Source: Aggregicoccus sp. 17bor-14 (GTDB lineage Bacteria > Myxococcota > Myxococcia > Myxococcales > Myxococcaceae). Taken from it: a DNA stretch of 64,000 nt. Positions 51,945-60,720 of the stretch are shown piece by piece; within the stretch, counting starts at the first letter, position 1; every line of letters begins with the position of its first letter. The notes beneath the pieces were generated by a model. The model saw only the letters and a list, made by a program, of their open reading frames with translations. It was not told the origin of the DNA and searched no databases. The stretch is taken from the NCBI RefSeq assembly GCF_009659535.1, contig NZ_VJZZ01000012.1, positions 186,001-250,000 on the forward strand, read 5' to 3'. Position numbers and translations under genes: made by a program.

Positions 51945-53316
51945 AGCGCTCCGGCCCGGGCTCCACGCCGAGCGCCTTCAGGCGGCGGTGGAGGTTGCCC
52001 CGGTCCACCTGCAGCAGGCGCGCGGCGGCGGCGATGCTGCCCCCTTGCGCGAGGGCCGCGCGCAACAGGGCGCGCTCGAAGTCCTCCACCTGCTCGCGGT
52101 AGGGCCGGCCGTCCAGGAGGGGCGCGGGGAGGGAAGGGGACGGAGCGGCCGCAGGGCCCTGCAGCGAGGAGACGGACTCGGGGGTGAGGCGCAGGGGGCC
52201 GCCCGCGCGCAGGAGGTTGAGGCGCTCGAGGAAGTTGCGCAGCTCGCGCACGTTGCCCGGCCATGCGTAGGCGCGCAGGGCGGCCTCCGCGCCAGGGGCG
52301 AGCTCGAGCGGGACGGAGGGGCCGGCGAGCTCTGCGGCGAACGCGCGCGCGAGCGGAAGCAGGTCCTCGGGGCGCTCGCGCAGCGGGGGCAGGTGCAGGG
52401 GCAGCACGTTGAGGCGGAAGAAGAGGTCCTGCCGGAAGCGCCCCGCCGCCACCGCCGCGGGCAGCCCCTGGTGCGTCGCCGCGAGCACGCGCACGTCCAC
52501 CGGCACCGGGCGGCTGCCGCCGAGGCGCTCCACCTCGCGGGTCTCGAGGACGCGCAGCAGCTTCGCCTGCAGCTCGAGCGGCATGTCGCCGATCTCGTCC
52601 AGCAGCAGCGTGCCCCCGTGCGCCTGCTCGAAGCGCCCCGCGTGCCGCGCCGTCGCGCCGCTGAAGGCCCCCTTCTCGTGGCCGAAGAGCTCGCTCTCCA
52701 GCAGGTGCGTGGGGATGGCCGCGCAGTTGACCGCGACGAAGCGGCCGTTGCGCCCGCTGGCCAAGTGCAGTGCACGCGCGACGCGCTCCTTGCCCGTGCC
52801 CGTCTCGCCGGTGATGAGCACGGGGGACGTGCTCGGGCCCACCTGCGCGATGAGCTTGCGCAGGGCCTCCATCGCCGGGCTCTCGCCCACGAGGTGCCCG
52901 GGCCGCGCAAGCGCCGCCTGCAGCCGCTCGCGCTCCTGGGCGAGCTCCCACAGCGAGAGCGCGTTGCGCAGCGCCGTGAGCAGGCGCTCGGGCGCGGGCG
53001 GCTTCTCCACGAAGTCCGTCGCCCCGAGGCGCAGGGCCTCCACGGCTTCGGCCGGGGAGGCCTCGCCACTGAGGACCACGACGGGCAGGGGCAGCGGCTT
53101 GCCCAGGCGCTCGAGCAGCTGCAGCCCCGTCTCCTGCGGCATGCGCAGGTCCAGGAGCATCAGCGCAGGGGACTCACGCTCGAGCAGCACGCGGGCCTCG
53201 GCGGCGCTCGCGGCCTCCAAGGTGCTGAAGCCCTCGTCCGCGAGCAGGCCGCGCAGCGCGCGCAGCACGTTCGCGTCGTCGTCCACGAGGAGGATGCGGG
53301 GCGCGTGGGAGGTCAT
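51943..53316 (-). CDS. Sigma-54-dependent NtrC/NtrX-family response regulator
   Basis: This 457-residue protein has a receiver domain with phosphoacceptor Asp56 (LLDLRMP) and Lys105. An AAA+ domain follows with Walker A GETGTGKE (170-177) and Walker B TLLLDEIGD. A Fis-type HTH ends it (GGSIAAAARLLQVDRGNLHRR). The sigma-54 contact loop reads GAFSGA instead of GAFTGA (216-221), a conservative change seen in some members. The ATG overlaps the stop of the histidine kinase gene, so the pair is translationally coupled. Repeats downstream of its stop may be its own binding sites. Confidence 0.93.
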   Translation of the reverse strand: MTSHAPRILLVDDDANVLRALRGLLADEGFSTLEAASAAEARVLLERESPALMLLDLRMPQETGLQLLERLGKPLPLPVVVLSGEASPAEAVEALRLGATDFVEKPPAPERLLTALRNALSLWELAQERERLQAALARPGHLVGESPAMEALRKLIAQVGPSTSPVLITGETGTGKERVARALHLASGRNGRFVAVNCAAIPTHLLESELFGHEKGAFSGATARHAGRFEQAHGGTLLLDEIGDMPLELQAKLLRVLETREVERLGGSRPVPVDVRVLAATHQGLPAAVAAGRFRQDLFFRLNVLPLHLPPLRERPEDLLPLARAFAAELAGPSVPLELAPGAEAALRAYAWPGNVRELRNFLERLNLLRAGGPLRLTPESVSSLQGPAAAPSPSLPAPLLDGRPYREQVEDFERALLRAALAQGGSIAAAARLLQVDRGNLHRRLKALGVEPGPER

Positions 53317-54494
53317 GGGGTGGGGCTCTCCAGCCGGGGCAGCTCGACGAGGGCCACCGTACCTCCCCCCTCGCGCGGCAGCAGCCGCAGCGTGGCCCCG
53401 TGCTCCTGCGCAATCTTCTGGGCGATGGGCAGCCCGAGGCCGCTGCCGCCGGGCTTCGTGCTGAAGAGGCCGCGGGTGAGGGCAGCGCCCTCGAGGATGC
53501 CGGGGACGCCGGGCCCTGCGTCCTCCACCTTCACGCGCACGCGGACGCCGTCGGGCTCGAAGCTCACGCGCACGGGCGCAGCGCCTGTGGGCGTGGCCTC
53601 GGCGGCATTCTTCACGAGGTTGCCGAAGAGCCGGCGCAGACCGTCTGCGTCCGCCTGCAGCTGGGCGTCGGGGCCGGGAGTGAGCTCCACCGCGACGGGG
53701 CCCTGCTCGCGGTAGAGGCGGCACACGTCCTCGAGGAGGGGACGCAGCGACACGGGTGCGAAGCGCGGGGCGGGAAGACGCGCGAAGGTGCTGAAACTCT
53801 GGGTCATGCGCAGGAGCAGCTCCACCTCGTCCTGCAGCAGGGTCAGGGCCTCGGCCTGGGCGGGCGGCAGCGGGGCCTCGGGGCGGGCGAGGCGCGCGAG
53901 CGAGAGGCGCATCGCGGTGAGGGGGTTCTTCAGCTCGTGGGCGAGCGCGCGCGCCACGTCCTGCCAGGCGGCGACCTGCACCGCGGCGGTGAGGCGCTCG
54001 CGCTGCAGGCGCAGCTCCTCGCCCATCTGGTTGAATTGCAGCAGCAGGAAGTCCAGCTCGTCGCGCGGCTTCGTGGGCGCAGGGAGCGCGTGCGCGAGGT
54101 CTCCTCGGGAGAACGCCTCCATGCCGCGCGTCAGCGTCTCAACGGGACGGGTGAGCGCCCGGCCAAGCACCAGCGCCGCGGTTGCGAGCGCGAGCGCCGC
54201 GGTGAGCACCACGGCCCCGGCCCACAGCGGGACCCGTGCGACCAGCGCCCGGCGCGCGAGCTCTGCCTGCGCGAGGTGCAGGCGTGCCTCGCGTATCTCC
54301 TGCGTCGACCGCCCCTCCCTCGCGAGGTCTGCGGACACGCGCTCCAGCACGCCCTCCACCGGCGCTACCGAGATCGAGAGCAAATCCGAGAGCGCCTGCT
54401 GCCCCACCCAGCCGAGCACGAGCAGCGGCACCAACCCGGTGATGAGCATCACCGTGAGGAGGCGGCGTCGGAAGGCGCGGGGCGGGGCGATCAT
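53313..54494 (-). CDS. NtrY/NtrB-like membrane histidine kinase
   Basis: ATG 54494 gives 393 residues. Two TM segments (about 12-32 and 90-112) flank a short periplasmic domain of some 55 residues. A HAMP domain follows, then a HisKA box ALAHELKNPLTAMRLSLARL (His186), an N-box GNLVKNAAEA and glycine boxes DAGPGVPG and GGSGLGLPIA. The H-box ELKNPL and paired NtrC-type regulator place it in the NtrB/NtrY group. The periplasmic input is small, so envelope stress sensing is plausible given the Omp85 neighbour. Confidence 0.92.
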   Translation of the reverse strand: MIAPPRAFRRRLLTVMLITGLVPLLVLGWVGQQALSDLLSISVAPVEGVLERVSADLAREGRSTQEIREARLHLAQAELARRALVARVPLWAGAVVLTAALALATAALVLGRALTRPVETLTRGMEAFSRGDLAHALPAPTKPRDELDFLLLQFNQMGEELRLQRERLTAAVQVAAWQDVARALAHELKNPLTAMRLSLARLARPEAPLPPAQAEALTLLQDEVELLLRMTQSFSTFARLPAPRFAPVSLRPLLEDVCRLYREQGPVAVELTPGPDAQLQADADGLRRLFGNLVKNAAEATPTGAAPVRVSFEPDGVRVRVKVEDAGPGVPGILEGAALTRGLFSTKPGGSGLGLPIAQKIAQEHGATLRLLPREGGGTVALVELPRLESPTP

Positions 54495-54602
54495 GAAGGG
54501 TAGGCGTTTGTACCGCACGCGTGGGCGCCACTTCGATGTGGATCGGCATCTGGCGCTCGGCCTGCTGCATCGGCGACCCCGGACTGCAGCGGAGGGCTGA
54601 CC

Positions 54603-54884
54603 ATGGGAACTTTCCGCGCTGTGCTCGTGTGCTGGTTCGGGCTCGCCCTCGCGAGCGAGGTCCTGTTCCGGGCCACCCTGGCCGTCGTCCTATGGAGGAA
54701 AGACGTGCCGTACGACCCCCTCCTTGCGGGTTCGCCGGGCTACCTGGAGGACCAGTACTGGGCCTGGATGGCGTCGCAAGGCCGACCCGTGGGACGTGCC
54801 TGGCGGGCCGTGAGGAGGCTCCGGAACGTCAATCTGCTCATCTGCTGCTTTGGCCTGCTCGTCTTGCTGTCGGCGAGGAGATAG
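54603..54884 (+). CDS. Small two-helix membrane protein
   Basis: ATG 54603 has a GGAGGG site upstream and yields 93 residues. Two hydrophobic segments (FRAVLVCWFGLALASEVLF, NVNLLICCFGLLVLLSARR) flank a polar middle with YDPLLAGSPGYLEDQYWAWM. Its codon use and GC content are less extreme than its neighbours. No family is recognised. It is divergent from the histidine kinase gene. Confidence 0.55.
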   Translation: MGTFRAVLVCWFGLALASEVLFRATLAVVLWRKDVPYDPLLAGSPGYLEDQYWAWMASQGRPVGRAWRAVRRLRNVNLLICCFGLLVLLSARR

Positions 54885-54910
54885 CTGGCGAAGGGGAATT
54901 GGTTGACTCC

Positions 54911-54929
54911 GTCAAGCAATGTGCTTGAC
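54911..54929 (+). promoter_or_regulatory. MarR-type operator palindrome
   Basis: GTCAAGCA and TGCTTGAC form a perfect 8-bp inverted repeat with a 3-bp centre, 13 bp before the MarR-GNAT start. A TTGACT sequence at 54903-54908 partly repeats the half-site. The spacing and sequence fit a MarR dimer site that would autoregulate the gene. Confidence 0.65.
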
Positions 54930-54942
54930 GCTGGCATCCAAC

Positions 54943-55863
54943 ATGCCTGCCCCTTCCCAGGTCGAGTCCGTCCGCCGCTTCACCCGCTTCTACACGCAGC
55001 GGATGGGGGTGCTTCAGCGCCAGCTGCTGGGCAGCGCCTTCTCGCTCTCGGAGGGCCGGGTCCTCTACGAACTCGCGCAGCGCGAGCGCACCTCGGCGGT
55101 GGAGCTGGGGCGGGAGCTGGGGCTGGACGCGGGCTACTTGAGCCGCATCCTGCGCGGCTTCGAGCAGCAGGGGCTCCTGCGCAAGGAGCGCTCGCAAGAG
55201 GATGCGCGCAAGAGCGAGCTCACGCTCACGCGCAAGGGACAGCAGGCCTTCGCGGTCATCAACGCACGCTCGGCGCACGAGGTGGGCGAGATGCTCGCGC
55301 GCCTCACGCCCGCCCAGCGCGAGCGGCTCGTCGAGGCGATGCGCACGGTCGAGGAGTTGCTGCAACCCGCACCCTTGCGCCGCGCGCCCTTCATCCTGCG
55401 TCCCCCGCAGCCCGGGGACCTCGGCTGGGTGGTGCAGCGCCACGGCGCGCTCTACGCGCAGAACTACGGCTGGGACGAGCGCTTCGAGGGGCTGGTCGCC
55501 GGCATCGTGGGAGAGTTCGTCGCGCACCACGACCCCAAGCGCGAGCGCTGCTGGATTGCCGAGATGGACGGCGCTCCCGTGGGCTCGGTGTTCTGCGTGC
55601 GCAAGAGCGACACGGTGGCGAAGCTGCGCCTCTTGCTGGTGGAGCCCTCCGCGCGGGGCCACGGCGTGGGCGCGCGCCTGGTGGAGGAGTGCATCCGCTT
55701 CGCGCGCCAGGTGGGCTACCGCAAGCTGACCCTGTGGACGAACGACGTGCTCGTCTCTGCGCGCCGCATCTACGAGGCGGCGGGCTTCGTGCTCATCCAC
55801 TCGGAGCCCCAGCCGAACTTCGGCAAGCCGCTGGTGAGCCAGACCTGGGAGCGCAAGCTGTAG
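54943..55863 (+). CDS. Bifunctional MarR-family HTH and GNAT acetyltransferase
   Basis: ATG 54943 gives 306 residues. The N-terminal ~140 residues are a winged helix (RVLYELAQRERTSAVELGRE, YLSRILRGFEQQGLLRKERS, LTLTRKGQQAF). The C-terminal domain is a GNAT fold with WIAEMDGAPVGSVFCVRK, LLLVEPSARGHGVGARLVEE (acetyl-CoA P-loop) and ARRIYEAAGFVLIHSE. Fusion proteins of this type are known in many bacteria and probably sense and acetylate a toxic or signalling small molecule. The palindrome just upstream supports autorepression. Confidence 0.92.
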   Translation: MPAPSQVESVRRFTRFYTQRMGVLQRQLLGSAFSLSEGRVLYELAQRERTSAVELGRELGLDAGYLSRILRGFEQQGLLRKERSQEDARKSELTLTRKGQQAFAVINARSAHEVGEMLARLTPAQRERLVEAMRTVEELLQPAPLRRAPFILRPPQPGDLGWVVQRHGALYAQNYGWDERFEGLVAGIVGEFVAHHDPKRERCWIAEMDGAPVGSVFCVRKSDTVAKLRLLLVEPSARGHGVGARLVEECIRFARQVGYRKLTLWTNDVLVSARRIYEAAGFVLIHSEPQPNFGKPLVSQTWERKL

Positions 55864-55868
55864 CGCCG

Positions 55869-58322
55869 CTACTCGGCCTTGATCGCGAGCACCGGGTCCA
55901 CCCTCGCCGCGCGCCGGGCAGGCAGCCACGAGGCGAGGAGCGAGATGCCCGCGAGCACGAGCGCGAGCCCCGCGAAGGTCACCGGGTCTCTCGCGCTCAC
56001 GCCGTACACGAGGCTCTCCACCAGCCTCGAGAGCGCGAGCGCGCCCGCGATCCCCAGGCCAATCCCCCACAGCGTGAGCCCCGCACCCTGACGCATCACC
56101 AAGCGCACCACGTCCCCGGCCTGCGCGCCCAGCGCCATGCGGATGCCCAGCTCCCGGGTGCGCTGAGCGACCAGGTACGAGATGACGCCGTAGAGCCCGG
56201 CCGCCGCGAGCACCAGCGCGATGACCGCGAAGCTGCCGAGCAGCAGCAGGGTGAGGCGGCGGTTGGCCACCGAGCGCTCGATGACCTCCTGCATCGTCTG
56301 CACCTGGTAGAGGGGCTGGTCCGCATCCACGCTGCGCACCACCTGGCGCAAGCTCGCGGCGAGCGAGTCCGGGGGCAGCGCGCTCTTCACCACCAGGGTC
56401 ATGTCGTTGAGCCAGCCCGAGAGCTCCGGATGGTTGTAGGGGATGTGGATCTCCGCGAGCGGCGCGAGGTGCAGCCCCGCCTGGTGCACGTTGCCCACCA
56501 CGCCCACCACCTGGGCGAGCGTGTCCCCCACCCGCAGCTGCTTTCCAATCGCCTCCTGGCCGCCGAAGTGCCGGCGCGCGAGCGCCTCGTTCACGATGAC
56601 CGGCATCACCGCGCCCTTCACGCCGTCCGCCTCGGTGAAGTCGCGGCCCGCGAGCAGCGGGATGCCCAGCGTGGCGAAGAAGCCGGGGCTGGTGCCGCGG
56701 TACTCGGCGATGGGCTCCTGCCCGGCCTGCGGCGGCGCCTCGCCCACGATGGTGTAGCTGCCGTTGGTCCAGGCGCTCTGGATGGGCAGCATGGAGATGA
56801 GCGCGGCGCCCTGCACGCCGGGCAGTGCGCGCGTGCGCTCGAGCACGGGGGCGAGCAGCCGCGGGCCCGCCTCGCCCTCCTTGTAGCGATCCTGCGGCAG
56901 CGCGAGGTGCGCCGTGAGCACGCCCTCGGGGTGCAGGCCCGGGTCCGTGTTGAGCAGCGCGACGAAGCCGCGCACCAGCAGCCCCGCGCCCACCAGCAGC
57001 ACCAGCGAGAGCGCGAGCTCCGCCACCACCAGCGCGCTGCGGAAGCGCTTGTGCCCCCCGGAGGCCGTCGCCTTCCCGCTGCCGTCACTGAGGCTCGCGC
57101 GCAGGTCCGCGCGCGAGCTCTGCAGCGCCGGGGCGAGCCCGAAGAGCAGCGCGCTCGCCACCGAGAGCACGAGCAGGAACGCCATCACCCCACCATCCAG
57201 GCCGATGCCCCCGGTGCGCGGCAGCGCGCGCTCGGCGAGTGAGGCGAGCGCATCCAGCCCCCAGTGCGCGAGCAGCACGCCGAGCAGCGCGCCTCCCAGC
57301 GAGAGCACCAGGCTCTCCACCAGCAGCTGCCGCACGATGTGCCCGCGGCTCGCCCCCAGCGCGAGCCGCACCGCCACCTCGTGCTGCCGCCCCGCGCCGC
57401 GCGCGAGCAGCAGGTTCGCCACGTTCGCACACGCGATGAGCAGCACCAGGAAGACGGCGCCCAGGAGCACCAGCAGCGCGGGCTGCACCCCCTGCACCAC
57501 CGTGCGGGTGAGGCTCACCGCGCTGGCGCTGCGGCCGGTCTGCGCGTCCGGGTTCGCCTGCTCGATGCGGCGCGCCACCTCGCGCAGCTCGGTGTTCGCG
57601 GCCTCGAGGCTCACTGCCGGCCTGAGCCGCCCCACCACCGCGAGGCCGTGCGAGCCACGGCTCGTGGCCACCTGCTCGCTCGGCACGAAGGGCACGAACA
57701 GCTCGGCGTCCGAGGTGGGCAGGAAGCGGAAGGTGGCGGGCATCACCCCCACCACGGTGACGCTCGTGCCATCCAGGGTGATGCTGCGGCCGAGCACGCC
57801 CGGGTCCGCGCCGAAGCGCCGGCGCCACAGCCCCTCGCCCAGCACGGCCACGGGCGCGGCGCCCGGCGCGTCCTCGCCGGGAAGGAAGGTTCGCCCGAGC
57901 AGCGGCTGCACCCCGGCGAGCGCGAAGAGGTTGCCGGTCGCCGCGGTGGTGGGCACGCGCTCGGCGCCGTCCGGGCCGCTCAGGTTCTTGCTGCGCACGT
58001 CCACCGCGACGAGCTGCTCGAAGCTGCGCGTCTGCTCCACCCAGTCGCGGTAGTTGGGCCAGGACACCGAGCCCGTCCAGCTCGCGCCCCGGCCCGGCTG
58101 CGTCTCGTACAGGCGCACGAGGCGCTCGGGCTGCGCGTAGGGCAGGGGGCGCAGGAGCACGGCGTTCACCACCGAGAAGATGGCCGCGTTCGCGCCGATG
58201 CCGAGGGCGAGGCACAGCACCGCGACCGCTACGAAGGCCGGGCTCTTGCCGAGGCTGCGCAGGGCGAAGCGCAGGTCCTGCTTCAGTCCGTCCAGCCAGC
58301 TGCCAAAGCCCGGTGCACGCAT
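55869..58322 (-). CDS. ADOP/MacB-FtsX-type permease
   Basis: This 817-residue protein has the duplicated FtsX/MacB_PCD architecture: an N-terminal TM (SPAFVAVAVLCLALGIGANA), a large periplasmic domain, a three-TM core (NVANLLLARGAGRQHEVAVR), then the whole arrangement again (YGVISYLVAQRTRELGIRMA). The N-terminal DLRFALRSLGKSPAF segment matches the acidobacterial duplicated orphan permease family. These lack a fused ATPase and may use one encoded elsewhere. An ABC ATPase gene lies divergently, but it pairs with its own ABC-2 permease. Transport of macrolides, lipids or envelope signals is possible. Confidence 0.9.
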   Translation of the reverse strand: MRAPGFGSWLDGLKQDLRFALRSLGKSPAFVAVAVLCLALGIGANAAIFSVVNAVLLRPLPYAQPERLVRLYETQPGRGASWTGSVSWPNYRDWVEQTRSFEQLVAVDVRSKNLSGPDGAERVPTTAATGNLFALAGVQPLLGRTFLPGEDAPGAAPVAVLGEGLWRRRFGADPGVLGRSITLDGTSVTVVGVMPATFRFLPTSDAELFVPFVPSEQVATSRGSHGLAVVGRLRPAVSLEAANTELREVARRIEQANPDAQTGRSASAVSLTRTVVQGVQPALLVLLGAVFLVLLIACANVANLLLARGAGRQHEVAVRLALGASRGHIVRQLLVESLVLSLGGALLGVLLAHWGLDALASLAERALPRTGGIGLDGGVMAFLLVLSVASALLFGLAPALQSSRADLRASLSDGSGKATASGGHKRFRSALVVAELALSLVLLVGAGLLVRGFVALLNTDPGLHPEGVLTAHLALPQDRYKEGEAGPRLLAPVLERTRALPGVQGAALISMLPIQSAWTNGSYTIVGEAPPQAGQEPIAEYRGTSPGFFATLGIPLLAGRDFTEADGVKGAVMPVIVNEALARRHFGGQEAIGKQLRVGDTLAQVVGVVGNVHQAGLHLAPLAEIHIPYNHPELSGWLNDMTLVVKSALPPDSLAASLRQVVRSVDADQPLYQVQTMQEVIERSVANRRLTLLLLGSFAVIALVLAAAGLYGVISYLVAQRTRELGIRMALGAQAGDVVRLVMRQGAGLTLWGIGLGIAGALALSRLVESLVYGVSARDPVTFAGLALVLAGISLLASWLPARRAARVDPVLAIKAE

Positions 58323-58478
58323 CGAACGCCTCCTCGCGTCTTCGTCCGTCCGAGCCTACGCCGCGGTGGAAAGGCGATTGCAGCGTTCTCTGGGGCAGGG
58401 CGGGGGGGGGCATGCGATGGTGGCGCCGGCAATCCCGGCCCGCGCCGGGCGTAGGGCAGAGGCTGCAAGGAGGGGTGG

Positions 58479-59417
58479 ATGCTCGAGGTCAGAGGCCTGG
58501 TGAAGCGCTACGGCGCGGTGAAGGCCGTGGATGGCGTCTCGTTCAAGGTGGGCCCGGGCGAGAGCGTGGGGCTGCTCGGTCCCAACGGCGCGGGCAAGAC
58601 GACCACCCTCTCCATGGTCGTGGGGCTGCTGCAGCCGGACGGGGGCGAGGTGCTACTGGAGGGGCGGGCGCTCCGTGGAGACACGGACCCGCTCAAGCGC
58701 ACGCTCGGCTTCGTGCCGCAGGAGCTGGCGCTCTACGAGGAGCTGCCCGCGCGCGCGAACCTGCGCCTCTTCGGGGCGCTGCAGGGCGTGACGGGCGCCG
58801 CGCTGGACGAGGCGGTGGAGAGCGCGCTCGCGCTGGTGAGCCTCTCGGACCGCGCCGGGGACAAGGCCGGCACCTTCAGCGGCGGGATGAAGCGACGGCT
58901 GAACCTGGCCGCGGCGCTGCTGCACGGGCCGCGCGTGCTGTTGCTGGACGAGCCCACGGTGGGCGTGGACCCGCAGAGCCGCAACGCCATCTTCGACAAC
59001 CTGGAGGCCCTGCGGGCCCGCGGCATCGCGCTCGTCTACACCACCCACTACATGGAGGAGGTGGAGCGCCTGTGCGACCGCGTCATCATCATCGACCGCG
59101 GCCAGGTGGTCGCGGACGACACGCTGCGCGGCCTGCACCGCCGCCAGGCGGGCGCCTGCGCGATGACGCTGGAGCTGGAGGCGCCGGGCTCAGGACCTTG
59201 GCTCGAGGACCTGCGCGCGCTGCCCGGGGTGCAGCGTGCCGAGCTGCACGAGGACCTGCAGCTGCAGCTGACGCTCGCGGACCTGGGCGCCGATGCCCCC
59301 CGGGTGCTCGCGTGGCTGCAGTCCCAGGGGCGGCGCTACACGCACCTGGTCACCGAGCGTCCAAACCTGGAGAGCCTCTTCCTCGGCCTCACCGGCAGGA
59401 GCCTGCGCGACTCATGA
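58479..59417 (+). CDS. ABC exporter ATP-binding protein
   Basis: A strong AAGGAGGGG site precedes ATG 58479; the product is 312 residues. Motifs are Walker A GPNGAGKTTT, Q-loop VPQELALYEELPA, signature TFSGGMKRRLNLAAAL, Walker B VLLLDEPTVGVDPQ and H-loop YTTHYMEEVERL. The C-terminal ~100 residues match the extension of DrrA-type (ABC-2) exporters. It overlaps the permease gene by ATGA, so the two make one transporter. Confidence 0.95.
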   Translation: MLEVRGLVKRYGAVKAVDGVSFKVGPGESVGLLGPNGAGKTTTLSMVVGLLQPDGGEVLLEGRALRGDTDPLKRTLGFVPQELALYEELPARANLRLFGALQGVTGAALDEAVESALALVSLSDRAGDKAGTFSGGMKRRLNLAAALLHGPRVLLLDEPTVGVDPQSRNAIFDNLEALRARGIALVYTTHYMEEVERLCDRVIIIDRGQVVADDTLRGLHRRQAGACAMTLELEAPGSGPWLEDLRALPGVQRAELHEDLQLQLTLADLGADAPRVLAWLQSQGRRYTHLVTERPNLESLFLGLTGRSLRDS

Positions 59418-60706
59418 GCTTCCCCGCCTTCAGAGCCCTCGTGGCCAAGGACCTGCGCCTCTTCCTCTCGGATCGGCGCAGCCTCGTCATCAGCTTCGCA
59501 GTACCGCTCGCGCTTGCGGCCTTCATGGGCTTCGTCACAGGGGGGCACGGCAAGGAGGGGACCCCCCGCGTGGCCCTGCTCGTGGTGGACGAGGACGGCA
59601 GTGCCCTCTCGCGCGAGGTGGTGGCCGGGCTCGGCTCGGACAAGGCGCTCGCTGTGACCCGGGCCGAGCGCGCCGTGGCGCGCGAGCAGGTGCGCGCGGG
59701 CAAGACGCCCGTCGCGGTGGTCCTCCCCGCGCGCTTCGGCGAGGCGGCGGGCCAGGCCTTCTTCGGGGGCGCGACGAAGCCGGAGCTGACGCTGCTCTAC
59801 GATCCCTCCCACGGCGCGGAGGTGGCCATGGTGCGCGGCATCCTCACGCAGCACGTGATGCAGGCGGTGAGCAAGAGCGCCTTCAGCCCCCAGGTGCAGG
59901 GGGGGCCGGTGCGCGACGCGCTCGCGCGCCTGCAGCAGGACGGGAAGTCGCGCCCCGAGCTCGAGCAGATGCTCAAGAGCGTGCTCGCGTGGCAGCAGAG
60001 CGAGGCCGCCCAGCCCGCCGGAGCCCGCGCTGAGGCAGGCCCCACCGGCGGGCTCAGCGTCCCCTTCGAGGCGCGAGAGGAGGAGGTGACCTCCGGCGAG
60101 GTCCGCTACAACGCGTACTCGCACTCCTTCGCCGGCATGGGCGTGCAGTTCGTGCTGCTCGCCGCCACCGACGCGGGCATCGGCATCCTCACCGAGCGCC
60201 AGCGCGGGCTGTGGCGGCGCCTGCGCGCGGCGCCACTCTCGCGGCGCACCCTGCTGCTCTCGCGGCTGGTGAGCGGCGCGCTCACCGCGCTGATGGTGCT
60301 GCTCGTGCTCTTCGGCTTCGGGGCGGCGGTGTTCGGCGTGCGCGTGGAGGGCAGCCTCCCCGGCTTCTTCCTCGTCGCGGTGGGGATCGCGCTGATGTCC
60401 TCGGCCTTCGGGCTGCTGGTGGCCGCGCTGGGGCACACCCCCCAGGCGGCGCGCGGCATGGCCATCTTCGTGGTGCTGGTGATGGTGATGCTCGGCGGCG
60501 CGTGGTTTCCCTCGTTCCTGTTCCCCGCGGCCCTGCAGAAGCTCACGCTCGCCATGCCCACCCGCTGGGCCGTGGATGGGCTGGACGCGATGACCTGGCG
60601 GGGCCTCGGGCTCACGAGCGCGCTCGGAACCACCGGCGTGCTGCTCGCCTTCGCCGCCCTGTTCGCCTCCCTGGCGCTCGCGCGCTTCCGCTGGGACGCG
60701 GACTAG
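59414..60706 (+). CDS. ABC-2 type exporter permease
   Basis: This 430-residue protein has an N-terminal TM (LVISFAVPLALAAFMGFVTG), a long extracytoplasmic region with coiled and Gln/Glu-rich parts, and five TM helices near the C-terminus (YSHSFAGMGVQFVLLAATDA, GALTALMVLLVLFGFGAAVF, FLVAVGIALMSSAFGLLVAA, GMAIFVVLVMVMLGGAWFPS). The ERQRGLWRRLRAAPLSRR loop is typical of the YhhJ/DrrB group that interacts with the ATPase. It is translationally coupled to the upstream ATPase. The exported substrate is unknown, but drugs or lipids are common. Confidence 0.92.
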   Translation: MSFPAFRALVAKDLRLFLSDRRSLVISFAVPLALAAFMGFVTGGHGKEGTPRVALLVVDEDGSALSREVVAGLGSDKALAVTRAERAVAREQVRAGKTPVAVVLPARFGEAAGQAFFGGATKPELTLLYDPSHGAEVAMVRGILTQHVMQAVSKSAFSPQVQGGPVRDALARLQQDGKSRPELEQMLKSVLAWQQSEAAQPAGARAEAGPTGGLSVPFEAREEEVTSGEVRYNAYSHSFAGMGVQFVLLAATDAGIGILTERQRGLWRRLRAAPLSRRTLLLSRLVSGALTALMVLLVLFGFGAAVFGVRVEGSLPGFFLVAVGIALMSSAFGLLVAALGHTPQAARGMAIFVVLVMVMLGGAWFPSFLFPAALQKLTLAMPTRWAVDGLDAMTWRGLGLTSALGTTGVLLAFAALFASLALARFRWDAD

Positions 60707-60707
60707 C

Positions 60708-60719
60708 GGGCGGCCGCCC
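60708..60719. terminator. Palindrome between convergent genes
   Basis: GGGCGGCCGCCC is a perfect 12-bp palindrome in the 14-bp gap between the ABC permease and nitronate monooxygenase stops. It could act as a small bidirectional terminator. Confidence 0.3.
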
Positions 60720-60720
60720 T

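Noticed and set aside
58401-58410. A 9-base G run upstream of the ABC exporter genes, possible phase-variable tract.
   Set aside because: It is intergenic, far from the predicted -10 region and start, and G runs are common in this sequence. No evidence for slippage.
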